DNA from: Poecilobothrus nobilitatus
Lineage: Eukaryota > Arthropoda > Insecta > Diptera > Dolichopodidae
DNA: 64,000 nt
NCBI GenBank assembly: GCA_947095535.1
Contig: OX352774.1
Span: forward strand, 214,818,965-214,882,964
Direction: 5' to 3'
How positions within the stretch are numbered: the first letter of the stretch is position 1; each line of letters begins with the position of its first letter. Below are positions 11,274 to 21,985 of this stretch, one piece after another. The notes below the pieces were generated by a model. It saw nothing but the letters and a program-made list of their open reading frames with translations, made no database searches and had not been told where the DNA came from. A program made the translations under genes and the position numbers.

Positions 11274-12581
11274 AAACAAGGTAGAATGTAAACCAACGGT
11301 TTTTAAAAGCGCACATTTCCAAAACTCAATACAAACTGTTTAGAAGTGTGACTTACACAAAAATTTGAAAATTTCATGTAATAAGAAAAAATGTGAAAAT
11401 AGGACATTTTTGAAATTTTGAGGGGCTATAAGTCCGGAATCCTATATAACTAAGAAAAGCCGTTAACACACGTAAAAACATATTATTGAAGCTTTAATTT
11501 TTATGTCTTGCCGAAGAAAAATTTGTACAGGTGCCTAAGTTACAGGTGTCTAAAAATAGCAAATTTTCAATTTTTGAGGCGTAATAACTCTTAAAGAGGG
11601 TGTGTTACCAAAAAATTTTCTGAGGAATCTTATACTAATTCTAAAAGTTCTTTCTTGTCTCAAAATTTCAGGTTCCTATCTAAAGGCGTGCCGGAGTTAT
11701 GAAAAAAGAAATTTCATGCAAAATGTGGTTTTAACATAACGGTAAATTTAAATAGTAAATTACAAAATATTACATAATTTTGATAATGTCTTATATAGAT
11801 AATAAAATTTTCGATCTTCTGGGGGTTTTAGATTGCAAAACTATTACGCAGAGCCCGAGATATATACATCTGAAAATGGGGCTTTTTTGCAATTTTGAAG
11901 AGCGGCAACTTTGGAACCCTTTACAATTAAAATAAACCTTTAACACACGTAAAAATATATTATTGTAGCTTTAATTTTTATATCTTGCAGAAGTAAAATG
12001 TGTACAGGTTCCTAAGTTACAGGTGTTTAAAAATAGCAAATTTTCAATTTTTAAGCCCTAATAGCTCATAAACAGGGGGTGGTCCGAAAAAATTTTCTGA
12101 GCAAACTTATACTAATTCTAAAAGTTCTTTCTTGCCTCAAAATTTCAAGCTTCTATCTAGAAGCGTGCCGGAGTTATGAAAGTAGAAAAATCGTGCAAAA
12201 TTTGGTTTTCACATAACGGTAAATTTAAATACGAAATTTAAAAAAATTGTATAATTTTGATATTAATTTACAAAGATAAAAGAAATACCTGTCGAATGAC
12301 GTTTTCAGATTGAAAAAATCTTAAGCAGAACATAAGATATATGCATTTAAAAATAGGGCATTTTCAAAGTTTGAGGGGCTGTAGCTCCGTAATGGGGGGG
12401 GCTACATGAAAAAGTTGTTCCACAAAATTATTTTTTTTATGAGACCTACCTATGGTTAAAATTTTTTTTCTCTATCTTTAACGGTGTAGAAGTTTTGTAA
12501 ACAGACGGACGGACGGACGGACGGACAGAGTGAAACTAATAAGCACATTTTTTCAAAATTTTTTTGGAAATGTGCTAAAAA
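11274..12581 (+). mobile_element. Repeat family X, near-complete two-unit copy
   Basis: The head AAACAAGGTAGAATG...ACCAACGG is shared with the reverse complements of the copies at 48913-50234 and 61696-63008. Just inside the ends, GCGCACATTTCCAAAA (about 11310) and TTTTTGGAAATGTGCTAAAAA-type sequence (12561-12581) form short imperfect inverted repeats. The interior has two related ~480-bp units, about 11460-11940 and 11940-12400. Each runs 'aacacacgtaaaaa', 'agctttaatttttat', 'cctaagttacaggtg', 'gcgtgccggagttatga' and 'cataacggtaaattt'. A (GGAC)n array lies at about 12505-12525. There is no open frame. It is probably a non-autonomous DNA element or a satellite-like mobile repeat; the class is not established. 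Confidence 0.75.
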
Positions 12582-12689
12582 AATGAATATAAGCCACAGA
12601 ATGGTTCAAAAAAGAAATACTAATTTGTAATTTGCAAAGTATATGGTATATGAACTTTGGTATGGTGTTTCTAACCACGAAAAAGAAGC

Positions 12690-13490
12690 ATAAAGCTATC
12701 TTGATGATATTTATATAGAAGGTTACTAATAACGAAAGAATATCGGGGATTGTAACTGGGAAAAATCGGTTGATCTGTTCGGATTTTGGAAGCTTCCGAA
12801 CAAGCCCAAGAGGAAACAGCATATCTCCAAAAAAGATAAAACCACATTTGGTACAAAGGTGTTCTGTCATGTTTTCTTTTCTCTCAAATTTAAAATTTAT
12901 ATTTGAGATGATTTGGACCATGGGTTCTGATTTTCGAAGCTTTCGAACTAGCCAAAAAGTAAACAAGCATATATAGCTCCAAAACCAATAAAGGCAAATC
13001 TTTAAAATTGGTACAAGAGAGTTCTGTAATGTTTGCTCTATGTTCTTGAAATTTTAGATGAATTGTAGTGGCGGTTCGGGTAGCTGATACATGCCTCACA
13101 AGATCTAACAAGAATATCTTTGAAATTAAAAAGATAATTAAAATAAGATAGAAACTTGAAATTTTGTACAAGCGTGTTAAAACATACCTCTTTTACGTTC
13201 CTGAAATTTGAGTTGAATAAGGAAAGGAAGGGAGGCGATTCAAGCAGCTGCCACACGCCTAGCTTAACTAGCATATCTCCGAAACTATAAAAGATAGACC
13301 CTTGCAATTTTATACAAAGATGCTCTGTTATATTTCCTTATGTCTCTGCGGTGATGAGTAAATGCGGTTCCGGTAGCTGCCAGATGCAGTCTAAACCTTA
13401 GCAAACCTATTATCCCTGAAACTAATAAAAAAAATAAGAGAGATTGAATAAGAGAGACAAGGAATATGGCTGCAAGCAAGCAGCTACCAC
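12690..13490 (+). repeat. Degenerate tandem array, ~150-bp monomers (family S)
   Basis: A phrase of the form 'gtacaa..gtgttctgt.atgtt' recurs at about 12851, 13011, 13166 and 13312, giving spacings of about 160, 155 and 146 bp. Each unit also has a '(c/t)agctgcca/gata' phrase and an 'atatctc(c)gaaact' phrase. The units are strongly diverged. The overlapping open frames on both strands (12553-13479) follow the repeat period and are not genes. The layout parallels the T arrays at 25331-25655 and 33865-34405. Confidence 0.6.
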
Positions 13491-15225
13491 ACAGTAGTTT
13501 ATATTAAACACCTATCTAAAATAGTTTATGGATTTTCAATTTAATTTGAATTTTTTAATTTTAGGATATTAAGTAAGTCAATTGAATCGATTTACTGTTA
13601 CATTTACTTGTTTCTTTTTCAAAATCCCTCGTTAAGATATTGGCTACAAAATATACCTACCGTTATAAAGTTTTTTTTTTTTTGGTTAATCAAAAATTAA
13701 CCACAAACAAAATTCTTATTTTATACCACCCTGTGGCTAAAATAAAGAATTTCTTTTCGAAACTTGGAAAATATTTCTTGGAAGGAAAATTTCTGAGATT
13801 TCTGTTAAATTATATAAACAGTTAAAATTTATATTATAGGTACGAAATATTTTATATCAAAATAACCATGATTCAAACTATCTAAAGTACCTCTTTATTT
13901 AATATGGTCAAGTTTTATTCAAGTTGTTATAAAATTTGATTGCAATTTCTTTTGATTTATAATATAAAATATGGTACAAATAAAACAGTTAAAATATAAA
14001 ATATTATAATTATACTCATTTTTCAACTTTTTTATTTTATTATAAAAACTATAAAATTAAAATAAATTTATTGCTAACTTATTATATGAGCTAAGCAAAA
14101 AAATTTGTTATTAACCTGTAATATTTATAAGTCTAAAGTTATACCAATACTTTTAAAATCCTACTTAAAATATTTTTTTATACAAAAGTTTTTAGTATTA
14201 AACAAAACTATTTAAAAATTTTTCAACAATATTAAAACTTTTAATTAATATTAAAAGTAAAACAATTTTCATTTAAATGCTGCAGCTAAATTGACAAATA
14301 TCAAAGTTTATTTATTTGAAAAAAAGAAAAAGTTATCTAGGTATCTGCTTATTTACATTAAGTAAATTCAGAAAATTAAATGTTAACTGGGTATAAAACT
14401 AAACAAAACTGAAAAAAAAAAACCAAACTTTTTTATTTAATTATAAAAAAATCAACTAAGAACTTCATTATGACCGTTAAATTTTTTCTAAATGCTATTT
14501 TCAAAATACGTTCTCCTGGTTAACATTTAAATGGTATTACACATTTCAATTACTACACACTTTTCTTTTTGAATCAGAACAATAGTAAATCTTGAATATT
14601 ATACACTAATTGTTTTAACGTGATTACCCAGCCTAATTAATGGTTTTTATTTAAAAAACTGAAATGCCACAGAAAAAAATAAACAATTTAAGGATTAACA
14701 TTTTCAAGGATTTTATAAAAACGAGTTCGAAAACTTTTAAGAAATCTCAAGGAATTAATTTTATAAGTGACTACATAAAGTTAAAAATAAAAATGTAAAT
14801 TTCAGGATCATTTTCTCAATGACGGTAATTGAAGAAAAAGAATATTAAAAAATTACAATTTTACCATTTTTACAAAAGTAATAACAATTTTCTTAATTAA
14901 TAAATATGTAATTTAAAAAAAAAAAAAAAAACAAATTGTAATAAATTATCCAAAAAGGAAATGTTAAGAAAATATTTTACAAAAATCCATTTCAGCCTTT
15001 TTTTTTTTTTTTTGTTTATTTTTTTTTAGCTAAAGTTCAAAAATGAAAAAAAAAAAGTAAAATAATGTAAACACACGCAGAAAACAAAACAATCGTTAAA
15101 ATTGCTGCTGACATCATAAACAAATTGTACAAAAACTAATTGAAACAGTGATGTATCAGTGGATTTTTTTTAATTGATCATTTATTGTATTTAAGAGATA
15201 ACTAACTGACTTACTAATATTAGAT
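13491..15225. other. AT-rich DNA, no feature recognised
   Basis: Long A/T runs, stops in all frames. Confidence 0.45.
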
Positions 15226-15328
15226 ATGACCTGATCCAAACCCCCTGAACTCAGAACACAAAATCTTTCGATTGGAAGATCAACAACTTAACCACTGCGC
15301 CATTATTCAGATTACCAGTCAGACCTGA
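15226..15328 (-). repeat. tRNA-like SINE head, family V (degenerate)
   Basis: On the minus strand an A-box-like TGGCGCAGTGG (complement of 15292-15302) is followed by TTAAGT and CAATCGAA, as in the plus-strand copy at 16581. The B-box region is degraded (GTTCAGGGGGTTT), and the head ends CAGGTCATA, as at 16581. It is a decayed SINE, not a functional tRNA gene, because the T arm no longer pairs properly. Confidence 0.55.
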
Positions 15329-16580
15329 TTAGATATGAGAACATTGGTATTTATTGTCGCATATATTTTTGTAGGTGAATGATATACCTATTCTATAATA
15401 CCTATTTAGCAAAGATATGAAAAATTTTTAGTCATATATTTAGAAAATTCCTATTATCATTGCTAGGTAAAACTAAGCAAGACCTATCAATCTTAATTTT
15501 TAGTAACTAGTAATAACTGGTATAAAGTACATTGCTTTACAAAAAATAAACCTTAGAAATTGATTTAAGTAAAATTAAGTTCAAAGCTATAAAATTTGTT
15601 TCCACATTCAAAATTTTTTTATTTTAACAACTAAAATCCTGTCCTGTACATTTGAACAATAACTTTTCCTTAATATTTTGACAAAAAAATAAAAAACAAA
15701 GCCATCTTCAACTACAAAATAAAAAAAAAATAAGAACAATTATTTGTTTCCACCTCCTAAAGTTTTTATTTTATTAACGGCAAAAATTAATCCTTTTTAT
15801 TGTTTATTCCTTTTTAAAGTTGTTTTTCTTTTCATTTTCTTTCTTGTATTTTTTATTTTTGATATTTCTGTTTTTACTTTCACCTTTTACACCATTTATG
15901 AAACAAGGTATAAATTACAACACTCTATTTTGTTAACTTTAAAAGAAAACAGTATTCCTTTAAGGATATTAAAGAGTAATAAAATCAGTTTTGAAAATAA
16001 ACAGACCTTTAAATATTTATTTTTTTGTTTGTTTTAATTTTCTTTTGTAAAAATTTCACAATAACAATCAAACATTTACAATTTCTTTTTATTTTTTTCG
16101 AAATATTGGTGATGGTTCTTTAGTTAAGAAGCGGCGGCAGATTATCGTCTCAATAAAAAGGTCATATTGTTTCTATTGGTTACGATAAAAGTTCAAGACC
16201 AAAATAAAAAACAAAATATTGAATAGAAAAGTGACTACATATTAATATATATACATATATATATACTGTAAAGTTGAAAATATATAGGACTGTTTTAATA
16301 TAATTTTTTTATTTTTTATTTCCTTATTATTTTGTTTAACTTCTGGCTACAAATTAAAATCTTAAATATTTTATATTAAAAATGGTCCAAAATTAATTTG
16401 TCCTATGACCTTTTTCTTCATATTCGAAAAAAATTAGAAACCATGTAATTGGTTTTTGTTAAATAAGTAATAATAAAACTTCTTTCGAGAAGAATTTACG
16501 TACACTCATAAAATATTTAAATTCATCAAAATGAAATAGAATTTCATTGAACGAAATTAAATACATGCTTAAATACATAT
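15329..16580. other. AT-rich DNA, no feature recognised
   Basis: The 97-codon frame at 15744-16037 is a phenylalanine/leucine/isoleucine-rich string produced by T-rich sequence; I see no domain. A TA-dinucleotide stretch lies at about 16240-16265. Confidence 0.4.
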
Positions 16581-16665
16581 CTGACTCATGGCGCAGTGTT
16601 TAAGTCGCCAACCTTTCAATCGAATGGTCTTGGGTTCAAACCCCGGTCAGGTCATAAATAAAAAA
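16581..16665 (+). repeat. tRNA-derived SINE head, family V
   Basis: A box TGGCGCAGTGT at 16589-16599 and B box GGTTCAAACCC at 16633-16643, the spacing expected for an RNA polymerase III internal promoter. CTGAC at the start pairs with GTCAG at the end as a remnant acceptor stem, and the T-arm GGG/CCC pairs. The trailing sequence becomes A/T-rich and runs into TAA microsatellite. No clear TSD was identified. It is likely the head of a longer SINE whose body may be family Y. Confidence 0.7.
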
Positions 16666-16690
16666 TATGTAGTAATTTTATATCGTAATA

Positions 16691-17425
16691 ATGTATATCG
16701 TATAATTAATATTAGTAATAATAACAATAATAATAATAATTATAATAATAATAATAATTAATAATAAATAATAACTGCTACAGTGGAGCCATCTTTGGTT
16801 GTATCATGCAAGTAAGGTGTTATATACTGCTGCATGTTGTGATTCACGGATGGCGCTGACTGTGTAGTAAAATAATAACAATAATAATAATAGTAATAAT
16901 AATAATAGTAACAGTAAAACAAATTATAATAATAATAATAATAGCTGCTACAGTCGAGCCATCTTTGGTTATATCATGCAAGTAAGGTGTTATATACTAC
17001 TGCACGTTATAATCCACTGATGGCGCTGACTCTGTAGTAAAATAATAATAATATTAATAAAAAATATGAATACCAATAATAACAGCCGCTACAGTGACAG
17101 TGGGGGTTGTCTTCAATAGTTGCCTCATGTAGTAATATATACTACTACTACATGTTGTAACTATTGTGACGGCTTTAGTCACTGATAGCAAAATAATAAT
17201 AATAGGCGGATTCATTGTTTCCTTACAGTCCCACTCACAATTCAATGTTTCCGTATCCATTTTCCTATCCTTTCCTATCCCTACTCCATAGCCAATATAC
17301 TGCGTTCGCAGGTAAGGGTTTCATCCCACTATATTGGCTAAAGGGGGAGGTGGGTTTAGTCAGTAAGAACTACCAAGGGGAAATTCTTGGTGTCTTTGGA
17401 AGATTCCCACCTCCCTTAGGGAAAA
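16691..17425 (+). repeat. Family Y retroposon with TAA microsatellites and three internal units
   Basis: (TAA)n/(ATA)n tracts at 16691-16772, 16869-16942 and 17040-17080 separate three related ~100-bp units starting near 16773, 16943 and 17081. Each opens 'gc(t/c)gctacagt'; the first two share 'gagccatctttggtt', 'atcatgcaagtaaggtg' and 'gatggcgctgactgt'. The third is more diverged. The last part (17196-17425) matches 2330-2583 and, at its very end, 44173-44262, and finishes in an A-run at 17408-17417. Short open frames on both strands are repeat by-products. Confidence 0.65.
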
Positions 17426-18030
17426 AAAAAAGAAAATGCTGGCAATACTTATATGAAAGAAAAGTTCCAAATTTAATGGAAGTTATACTGCATTACAATA
17501 GCAGCCACTTTCAATAGCTGCCAATACGATGAGTAGTGGCACCAAAAATAGAAATATGCTTAAATGTTTTCATTCTGTTGATAGTCAAAATTCAAATTGA
17601 ACTCTTAATAAAAGTTATAAAAAACAACACAACACTCAAAGCAAACACACAATTTTAATACATTTTTTTTTTCTCATCAAAAAATATTTTAAAAATCCCT
17701 AAACCCCTAATTGTTTTAAGAATCATGTCTAATTAAATAGATATACAAAGAGAAAATAATCAAATGTCAATCCTTAATTGAATTAGATTACAAGTATCTG
17801 GCATATATAAGCAACTTAATAAAATTAGCTACAAAAGAAACCAATGAAAATCTCATATATAATTAGATGCTAAAGTTATTATTCTAGTAATCTGGTATAA
17901 ATATTTAATCATGAAATTAATATTTAAACATTTCTGGATATTCGAAAAAAGGATACGAAAGATACTTTTAATAATGATATTATCACATACAAAAGAATAA
18001 AAGCATAAAACTGAAATGGGTTATTATAAC
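17426..18030. other. Mostly unclassified; short Y-like fragment
   Basis: At about 17485-17525 'agcagccactttcaatagctgcc' type sequence resembles the third internal unit of family Y (17085-17125). The remainder is featureless AT-rich DNA. Confidence 0.4.
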
Positions 18031-18451
18031 AAGCCTGCATTTCATTTGCCTGTATTTTGTAGAATTATTTTCACTTTCATTAATATTACCTAAGGCCAAA
18101 TTAATTTAACTGATAATTCAATGCACTACTCCCATATCTGATAAACATTGCCTAGATTAATCTTTTCATAATTTCATGGGCATCATCAGTTCCGAACATT
18201 AATTATATGTACAATTTATAAATCACCCCTGATATCTTGAAAATTAAAATATTGCAAGCCAAAATCTTTTTTCGACAACATAATCTTGAAGAAAAAAAAT
18301 CTTTTTGGGACAAAATCTTGAAAACCAAAATCTTGACAAAAATAAAAAGAATAAAATTTTTTGTTACATTATTTTTTCTTTTTTACTTTTAAATATAATA
18401 TGTAAGTATTGAAAAATACGAGTTATTAAAAATAAATTTTGGTTTTGTTTA

Positions 18452-18643
18452 TTTTTTTTTTTTAATGCATTTCTCTACCACATAAATGTGGACAGGAAAT
18501 TACACAGCCTTTCCTGTTCAGGCGTGGCTGTAAATGTCGTAAGAGGGAGTAACTCTTACGACGTGTGTGGGATTCGAACCCACACTCCCTCGGTGTTTAC
18601 AGCGTATTTTATACGCTCTTACCCACTAGGCCACCGAGGCCCC
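18452..18643 (-). repeat. tRNA-derived SINE, family Z
   Basis: Read on the minus strand: head GGGGCCTCGGTGGCCTAGTG with an A box, T arm GTGGG-TTCGAAT-CCCAC perfectly paired (B box GGTTCGAATCC), then at once a hairpin with arms GTCGTAAGAG and CTCTTACGAC. Two more small stems follow (ACAGCC/GGCTGT enclosing CCTG/CAGG; CCACAT/ATGTGG), then GCATT and an A-run. An apparent 70-codon frame here (18488-18700) is the SINE read backwards and not a gene. Other copies lie at 29614-29748 and 40921-41119. Confidence 0.85.
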
Positions 18644-18756
18644 TGTTTTTTATTTTATTATACCAGAACAAAAACATTATTAAAAAATTATAAATTTTGA
18701 AACACCAAAAAAATATTACATATTCTGTAATATTACTGAAGGTTCTACAAGTACTT

Positions 18757-18905
18757 TTCTATAAAAGGCGTATAACCCTGCTTTTGAATTCAACTCTAAA
18801 ATCCCTCTTAATTCAGAATCTCACATATACATATATATATATAAATATTCTGTAAAAGGCGTATAACCTTTTTGAATCCAACTTTAAAATTTCTCCTAAT
18901 TATCC
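18757..18905 (+). repeat. Family F repeat, two tandem units
   Basis: Units start at about 18757 and 18844. Each reads 'aaaaggcgtataacc', '(t)ttgaat.caact', 'taaaat..ctcctaatt'. A related unit is at 23902-23978 and a weaker one near 19290-19375. No function is apparent. Confidence 0.55.
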
Positions 18906-19053
18906 ATAAAATTCTGAAAAGATTTATCTAAGCAATTTTTTTTAGATATGGGAGTAGTGCATTGAATTATCAATTAAATTAATTTGGCCTTAGCTAATAT
19001 TAATAAAAGTCAAATAATTCTGCAAAACGCAACCAAATGAAATACATGCATAT

Positions 19054-20489
19054 GACATGCACCCATAAGTATAATATCATAGTATAATTTATGTTTATTT
19101 ATTTATTTATTTTAATATTACATATACTTTTTTTACTTTAAGAAAAATGATTTCCATTTTAAATGCAAGTTTTTTTTTAAGTACAAGTATTTCCTTATTT
19201 GAAGTGCAAGGATGGCATTCTCCACTATTTTAAACTCTTTGATGTTGAAATGTGTATGCAAAAAATTAGAAAGGGTTTTATAGTTTGTTGCAAAATTAGG
19301 CTTTTAAACCTTTCCAGAATCTAGCTTAAAAATTCCTCCTAATTTTTGAATCACGCATACTCATAAGATATATAAATAATTATTAGAGTAATCATATATA
19401 GTCTATAAAATAGAACATTTGCTTATGTAATTTGTTTTGTAAATTTTTTTTTTTGAATTATGTAAGGGGTAAAATGAAATTTCATCCCCAACGATTTTTA
19501 AATTATATTTGGTAGCAAAAGGCACTTTTGGATTTTTTCATCAATTTTTCTTCTAATTAAAAAAAATCTGCTCGGTTAATTAACCACATATGTTAAACTA
19601 GTCATCCAGCAAGGTTCCCATGTAATTATTACTAATTGAATAAAATTGAAATATTTTTTTTGTAAAACAAGTGATTCTTACTTAAATTATCAACGCAACA
19701 AAATTAAAAAAAAAAAATTCATATATCTATCTTTAACTATTTTCCAGTTCATTATGTTATAGCATAAAACGAGGAAGAATACAGTTGACTTTGTCAACTC
19801 TTAGATACCCATACGAACCGTTAGTATGTTCACAGCCTGTCACTCTGCTTACAATATTATTTTTTTAATATTTTAGTATTTTAAAATAATTTGGGTGAAT
19901 TTTATAATTTCTAAAACTATGGGTTGTACATATATTCAAACTATATGTTTATATGTACATTCTTCAAAAGCAGATTCTAACCTTCCACATAACGATTATC
20001 AATCCAAAACTTTTTCAAATATTCTATAGTACCATTCAATACTAAGCGGTAAATGTATATTAAATTTACTAAGTGCAAAACAGTAAATATAATTTTAAAT
20101 ATTATATTATATTATATTTAAATATTCCATTGACAGAATAATTTCTTATAAGTACAATAAAATACATATATGTATGTAAATACGGCACTATATAATATAC
20201 ATATATACTCTTATCATTCACTTACTAGTGACATATACGATATGTAAACAAACATGATATTATATAAGTATGTATATATATATCAATATCATATAAATAA
20301 AACTTCTTCAAGCAACCGTTATGTTGTTTATTTCTTTACATTTTTTTGTACTACGCATTATGTCCTCAACAATTTCAAATTATCGAGTAAAACAAATGCA
20401 AAAAATTTGTTGAAGAAATTTGTTAGAAAATTTGAAAAAATCAAGTAACACTTTCGTCAATTATAAAGTAAACCTATATTATTAAAAAG
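19054..20489. other. AT-rich DNA, weak repeat traces only
   Basis: A diverged F-like unit may lie at 19290-19375. A phrase 'gactttgtcaactcttagataccc' near 19788-19812 has the look of a dispersed insect repeat, but only one copy is present. TA-rich microsatellite-like DNA at 20100-20290. Confidence 0.35.
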
Positions 20490-21337
20490 AGTTGTTAACA
20501 GAAATAAAAGTATAATGTTGAAGCTTTAATTTTTGGGTATTACTTCAAAAAAATTTTAACAGGTGTTCAAGTTACAGGTGTTTAAAAATAGGAAATTTTC
20601 AGTTTTTGACCCCTTATAGCTCCTAAACGGGAAGTGATACAAAAAAAATGACTCATACTTATTTTCAAAGATCTAACTTCTGTCAAAATTTCAAGTTTCC
20701 AACTTAAACCGTTTAAAAGATAGAAGAGTTAAAGGATTTTGCAAAATTTGAGTTTCGCATAACGGTAAACTAAGACACCGTATGCCACAAATATATATTT
20801 ATTGTATATATACTTTTAAAGCTAATAAAAGTAGTAATCTTTTGGCGTTTTCAAAATGAAGATATACCTTATACAACTTGTGCTGTAGCAATTTAAATAT
20901 AGAGCTTTTTTGAACCTTTGGGGAGCTGTAGCTCCGTAACGGGTGGGGCTACAAAAAAAAGTTATTAAAAATAAAATTAATATTTTTGTGAGATCTATCA
21001 GCAGTTAAAATTTCATAGCTCTATTTCAAAAAAAATGTGAGGATCTAAAAGTTAGGTGTTCGAGAGCTACCCTAAGTTTTGTTCCAAACTCAAAAAAAAT
21101 AGGGAACCTGCAAATTACTCTCAGAATATTTTGTGTAAATTTCAAGATTCTAGCTTTCTTAGTTTTTGAGTTAGCGTGCTGACGGACGGACGGACGGACA
21201 TGGCTCAAAAGTCTTAGAATTTTTTTCTGATCCGATCCATACCTTTGAAGGTATATCTAGCTCGCTTATTTCGAGGTGTTACAAACGGAGGATAATTTTA
21301 TTATACCCGATCCTATCGTACGGGTATAATAAAATTT
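20490..21337 (+). repeat. X-like chimeric element with a different 3' end
   Basis: 20515-21010 follows the X phrase order (agctttaattttt, 'aagttacaggtgttt', 'gcataacggtaaa', 'gtagctccgtaacggg') at clearly lower identity. After a (GGAC)n array at 21183-21199 it does not end like X. It runs through 'catggctc', 'gatccatacctttgaaggt' and 'gaggtgttacaaac' and ends in an inverted pair TTATTATACCC/GGGTATAATAA at about 21298-21334. Endings like this are, from memory, common in dipteran repeats. The short minus-strand frame here is a by-product. Confidence 0.6.
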
Positions 21338-21540
21338 TAATATCACTTGTGACTTAAAAAAATTGTTTTAACATAAACAAAGGATTTAAAAAATAAAACA
21401 ACTTCAGAACTTCTTTAGTGGGTTATATGTTGATATATGATCAAATATTTTAACAAATATTTTTTTCTTAACGAATTTTTATTTTAGTTTTGAAATAATC
21501 TATCAAATAATTCCCATTAAAATTAAAAAGGTTTTATTTT

Positions 21541-21985
21541 CTTCTTCTTCTACTGTTAATCCACTACAGGATGGTAACCGTGTACTTTCAAATTTTGTAG
21601 TTTAACGAATGTTGGCAACGATATTAGCATACTCTTTCTGTTTCGATGCTGTGTGGATTACATTTTCTATCGTTCTTATATTTGTCGAATTTCTAATATT
21701 TTGTAACCAGGACATTTACTTTTTACCTTCACCGCGTTTACCTTTAATTTTTCCTTGTATATAATTAATTGCATAAGTAAGTATTTCTGGACGCTAATAA
21801 TATGAGCAAAATATTCAGCTTTACGTTTTTTGATTGATACAAGTAGTCCTCTTTATTTAGTCAATATGTTTAGGACTTCCGAATTTGTGACTCCATCTGT
21901 CCATGATATTTTCTGAGCACTCTCATATGTTCACATTTCAAATGCTTCAATTCTGTTCGTGCTTGTCATTTAGGTATAGGCTAAA
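21541..21985 (-). pseudogene. RTE-clade LINE reverse-transcriptase protein, C-terminal relic
   Basis: The minus strand reads, with interruptions: TNRIEAFEM, a stop, SWTDGVTNSEVLNILTK, a stop, KKRKAEYFAHII, then after a frame change IQGKIKGKRGEGKK, a stop, MSWLQNIRN and KQKEYANIVANIR followed by the terminal stop at about 21602. This is the order found at the C-terminus of RTE-type LINE proteins: an 'R-I-E-A-F-E-M-W' block, a 'W-x-D-x-V-T-N-x-E-V-L' block, a 'G-K-I-x-G-K-R-G-x-G-R' block and a final 'A-N-I/L-R'. A GAA/CTT-rich tail at 21541-21552 fits the 3' end. At least three stops and one frameshift make it dead. The polymerase domain is not present. Confidence 0.8.

Larger units (their letters stand above)
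18031..19053. mobile_element. Foldback-type element with ~110-bp inverted arms
   Basis: The left arm 18031-18140 and right arm 18942-19053 are reverse complements of each other over about 110 bp with high identity by eye. The core 'gggagtagtgcattgaatta' is exact in both. The interior has A-rich 'aaatcttga' repeats (18260-18345), a nested SINE (18452-18643) and two units of family F (18757-18905). No transposase frame is present, so this looks like a non-autonomous foldback or long-TIR MITE. Flanking duplication was not identified. Confidence 0.65.

Noticed and set aside
12553..13479. Overlapping 60-137 codon frames on both strands as genes
   Set aside because: They follow the ~150-bp period of a degenerate tandem repeat and have no domain features.
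15744..16037. 97-codon membrane-like protein
   Set aside because: Hydrophobic only because T-rich DNA encodes Phe, Leu and Ile. No coding signature and homopolymer-rich DNA.
16691..17425. CRISPR-like array
   Set aside because: The three units are diverged, unequally spaced and separated by TAA microsatellites. The window is eukaryotic.
18488..18700. 70-codon plus-strand frame as a gene
   Set aside because: It is the reverse complement of a tRNA-derived SINE. The same kind of frame appears over the SINE copies at 40921-41119, 53193-53605 and 58882-59294.
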